From Volutella citrinella (Eukaryota > Ascomycota > Sordariomycetes > Hypocreales > Nectriaceae), in NCBI GenBank assembly GCA_034401135.1, contig JAWZSP010000004.1, positions 4,402,001 through 4,466,000 on the forward strand: 64,000 bases of DNA, given 5' to 3'. Shown here piece by piece: positions 61,801 to 64,000 of this stretch. Position numbers and translations under genes: made by a program. The notes below the pieces were generated by a model that made no database searches, was not told the DNA's origin, and was given only the letters and a program-made list of their open reading frames with translations. Numbering within the stretch: the stretch's first letter is position 1; the number at the start of each line of letters is the position of its first letter.

Positions 61801-63176
61801 GGCATGAAGTCCCCCGGCTTGAATGGATTGCGGCAGCTGCTAACTGCCAGTTAGTCCAGAGACCCCCATGCAGGGACCCGCCAGACCAATGCAAGGTCTT
61901 TGGGGCCGCTGCCAAGTACAGTAACCAAGTTTGCTGTGATGGGCTTGCTGATCAGGGGTGATGAAGACCTTCACTGCTAGTCCGTATACGGCCCTCGGTT
62001 TGATGGGATCACCGCCGCGGCCCATAGCGCCGGCGGGCATTGTTTTCCACGCCAAAGCGAGAGAGAGATTTTTGCAGAGGGGGTGAGAGCCGTCGAGACT
62101 GAGACAGAAGAAACCGTCCAAAGTAATTCGGAGCGAGGGACGGCGAGTCACAGCCAGCGGAAAGGGCGCCGACTAACATCGACATCGTGCTGGGAGGCGT
62201 CGCCGAGTCGCGGTCCACTGCGCTTCCTTCCGGAGGTTGGCCACGGTCGACCCAAGTGGACCGCAATCAATCGATAGTTGCGGCACGGGAGGCAGGCTTG
62301 CACTGGTTCCCTCGGAGCATTCTTAGTGACGGACTACTGCCGTGGGCACTTACACTACGGAGTATGGAGTCGGCTGTACGAGGTGCGTGAGGTGACGAGG
62401 GTTCAAAGAGCCGTCGATAATCAGTCGCCAGCTACTTACTACCTTGCCCCTGTCGCGAACAATCCCCTTCCTCTCGTTCCTGATTCCCTTTTCCTTTCTC
62501 CCCTCTTTTTTTTCTTCATCTTCATTTTATTTTCAGGCCTCTTGTGGTCTGTCTGCCCCTCGTTTAATCCATCCTCTCGTCAATCGCATTTGGCGTCAGG
62601 TCCCATCACCCCGGACCTAGCCAGGGCGTGTTTCGCCCGTGCCAGCGCCCCCCAAGCCGCCTGTCGTCCGATTTCCCAGCACCTCAAACTGCACTCAACG
62701 CCACATCAGCCCGCGGGCGTATTCCTGCGTCCGACCACCGCCATTTCCTGCTTCCCTTTTGCCAAACAATCCGAGCTTTGCGCCTGGTTGCTTGCCCTCG
62801 CCTGCCTGCCATCCATTGTGCTGCGTCTGCGTCTGCGTTTCCCTTGTCCAGCCCTCGCAATTTTTTTTTGGGGGTGCTCCCTGCCTCTCGAAGCAACACG
62901 ACGCCCACTCACTCACGCACTCATTTGATCTGCCGTCATCCGCCAGTGAGCAATCTGCCATCTTCGCCATCAGTCAAATCTTCAATCTCGCTCTCCGTTG
63001 AGGACATGATTTGTTCCTGTGCCAGCCCGTTATAGTCCCAGTTGTAAGTCGGCTGCCGCAACAGTGGCCTCACGGACCATCTCACTGACGCACACACCCG
63101 CAGAGCAGCGAACACGTTCACTTCCACCTGATGGTGATGGACATGTGCATCGCTTCGTCGACGTAGCCACCTCACC
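58887..63176. other. Gene-free 4.3-kb spacer
   Basis: The largest gap in the window. The left part (about 59080-60500) is AT-richer than average and the rest is mixed. No frame on either strand shows a family motif, and open frames overlap on both strands without splice support. Around 62490-62530 a pyrimidine-rich stretch ending TTATTTTCAG looks like an acceptor and could belong to a 5' UTR intron of the gene at 63177. No tRNA or transposon ends were recognised. Confidence 0.45.
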
Positions 63177-64000
63177 ATGGCGTCGTCACCGCAACGGCTG
63201 CGGATCCGGTCGCTGTCCGACAGCGACAGCTCAGGAGATCCGCAGCCGGCCAGAGTAGTTGTTGAGGCGCCAGCGCGGACAGGCTCGAAGCGAGTCGCCA
63301 TGCCGCACGCCAGGTCCCTGTCCAACATGAACGACACAAGCCCTCTGCCAGACGCAGATGAGGATTCTGACGAGGACTTTCGCGCCACTGCGCGCGAGCA
63401 GATTGACCGAGAGACGCTGCGCGAGCTGGTGCAGTTCTTTCGCAACACCGGACCGCCAGCGTCGCCAATTGATCCCATGGCCCCAAATTGCTTTGGCCGG
63501 ACCGGCTCAAAGAACCTTGGCAACCTTGGACGATGGTCAATGAGATCAAATAAAGCAGACAAGGACCGATTAAACCGACATGCGTCGCTGCCTCTGCGCG
63601 ATGCCTCAACCCGCAAGACGACAGCAGCAGGAACTTCGTACCGCGCCATTGCCATCCCCCCAGCTCTCGGCGTGACAAGGAGAGCCTCCCTTCAGTCGCC
63701 TCTTTCCATTCACTTCCCCCGCCAATCCGTGCCACCTGGCCGCTTCACCGAGGCCGAGTGGCCAGCCCGAGTATCGTCTCGCACAGGGACAGTCAAGACC
63801 CCTGAGCCTCAACCAAGATCCGACACACCAATGTCTAACCCGCAATCACTATCACACCACTCATCGCAAAATACCGATGTCGCCGCTTTGGTCTCGCGCA
63901 CGTCACCCGGACAGGACATGGGCACCTTCAGCCTCTCCATCAAAGTCACCACTGCCGAGCGAGGAGTGCGGTCCTTTATGAAGCATGTCGACGAATGGCT
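63177..64000 (+). CDS. Unrecognised Ser/Arg-rich protein, 3' part beyond the window
   Basis: An ATG at 63177 (context CACCATGG) opens a frame that stays open to the right edge, at least 274 codons, starting MASSPQRLRIRSLSDSDSSG. It holds an acidic DEDSDEDF block, a short helix EQIDRETLRELVQFFRNTG (about residues 77-95) and long Ser/Pro/Thr-rich, basic low-complexity sequence. The last visible residues, SLSIKVTTAERGVRSFMKHV, suggest that a folded domain begins near the edge. No signal peptide or membrane helix is seen. I do not recognise the family; the codon use and good start context support a real gene. Confidence 0.6.
   Translation, partial: MASSPQRLRIRSLSDSDSSGDPQPARVVVEAPARTGSKRVAMPHARSLSNMNDTSPLPDADEDSDEDFRATAREQIDRETLRELVQFFRNTGPPASPIDPMAPNCFGRTGSKNLGNLGRWSMRSNKADKDRLNRHASLPLRDASTRKTTAAGTSYRAIAIPPALGVTRRASLQSPLSIHFPRQSVPPGRFTEAEWPARVSSRTGTVKTPEPQPRSDTPMSNPQSLSHHSSQNTDVAALVSRTSPGQDMGTFSLSIKVTTAERGVRSFMKHVDEW

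Overview
The window looks like nuclear DNA of a filamentous ascomycete. Protein genes carry short introns (mostly 50-70 bp) with GTAAGT/GTGAGT-like donors and CTAAC/CTGAC branch sites. Intergenic spacers are long, the DNA is fairly GC-rich, and the gene families are fungal: highly reducing PKS, UPF0590/DUF1769, fungal Cet1-type RNA triphosphatase, JIP5, UapA-type purine permease. A Sordariomycete, perhaps Hypocreales, is my inference and not a demonstrated fact. No tRNA, rRNA, CRISPR array, intact transposon or viral gene was found. All gene models below were spliced by hand from reading frame, splice sites and protein family fit.

Left part (1-11 kb): the 3' part of an L-threonine aldolase gene cut by the window edge, an orphan 225-aa protein, a membrane-anchored saponin-hydrolase-like beta-propeller protein, a DUF1769/UPF0590 protein and a serine-rich protein of unknown function.

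Centre left (12.3-26.6 kb): a small secondary-metabolite locus. It has a DHA14-type MFS transporter on the minus strand, a divergent nine-exon highly reducing polyketide synthase of about 3,122 residues on the plus strand, and a convergent small cupin protein. The synthase reads KS-AT-DH-MT-ER-KR-ACP and ends in a carnitine-acyltransferase (cAT) domain, a rare off-loading domain. Its MT and ER cofactor loops are degenerate while KS, AT, DH, KR, ACP and cAT active residues are present. The likely product is therefore an unmethylated, partly reduced (hydroxylated or unsaturated) chain that the cAT moves to a small nucleophile. The MFS would export it. No pathway regulator or oxidase is visible beside it.

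Centre and right (27-64 kb) are mostly housekeeping: an F-box protein, a full-length animal-type sulfite oxidase (cyt b5 plus Mo domain), 26S proteasome subunit RPN2, the mRNA-capping RNA 5'-triphosphatase CET1, an LAT-type amino-acid permease with a very long Gln/His-rich tail, a large orphan protein, a UapA/UapC-type uric acid-xanthine permease, a truncated iron-alcohol-dehydrogenase-like gene, the ribosome-biogenesis WD protein JIP5, a 4.3-kb gene-free stretch, and the 5' end of an unrecognised gene leaving the right edge.

The points most worth a second look are the cAT-type PKS with two decayed domains and its minimal neighbourhood, a GC-AG intron in the MFS gene, the half-length Fe-ADH gene, and the prion-like tail on the permease.
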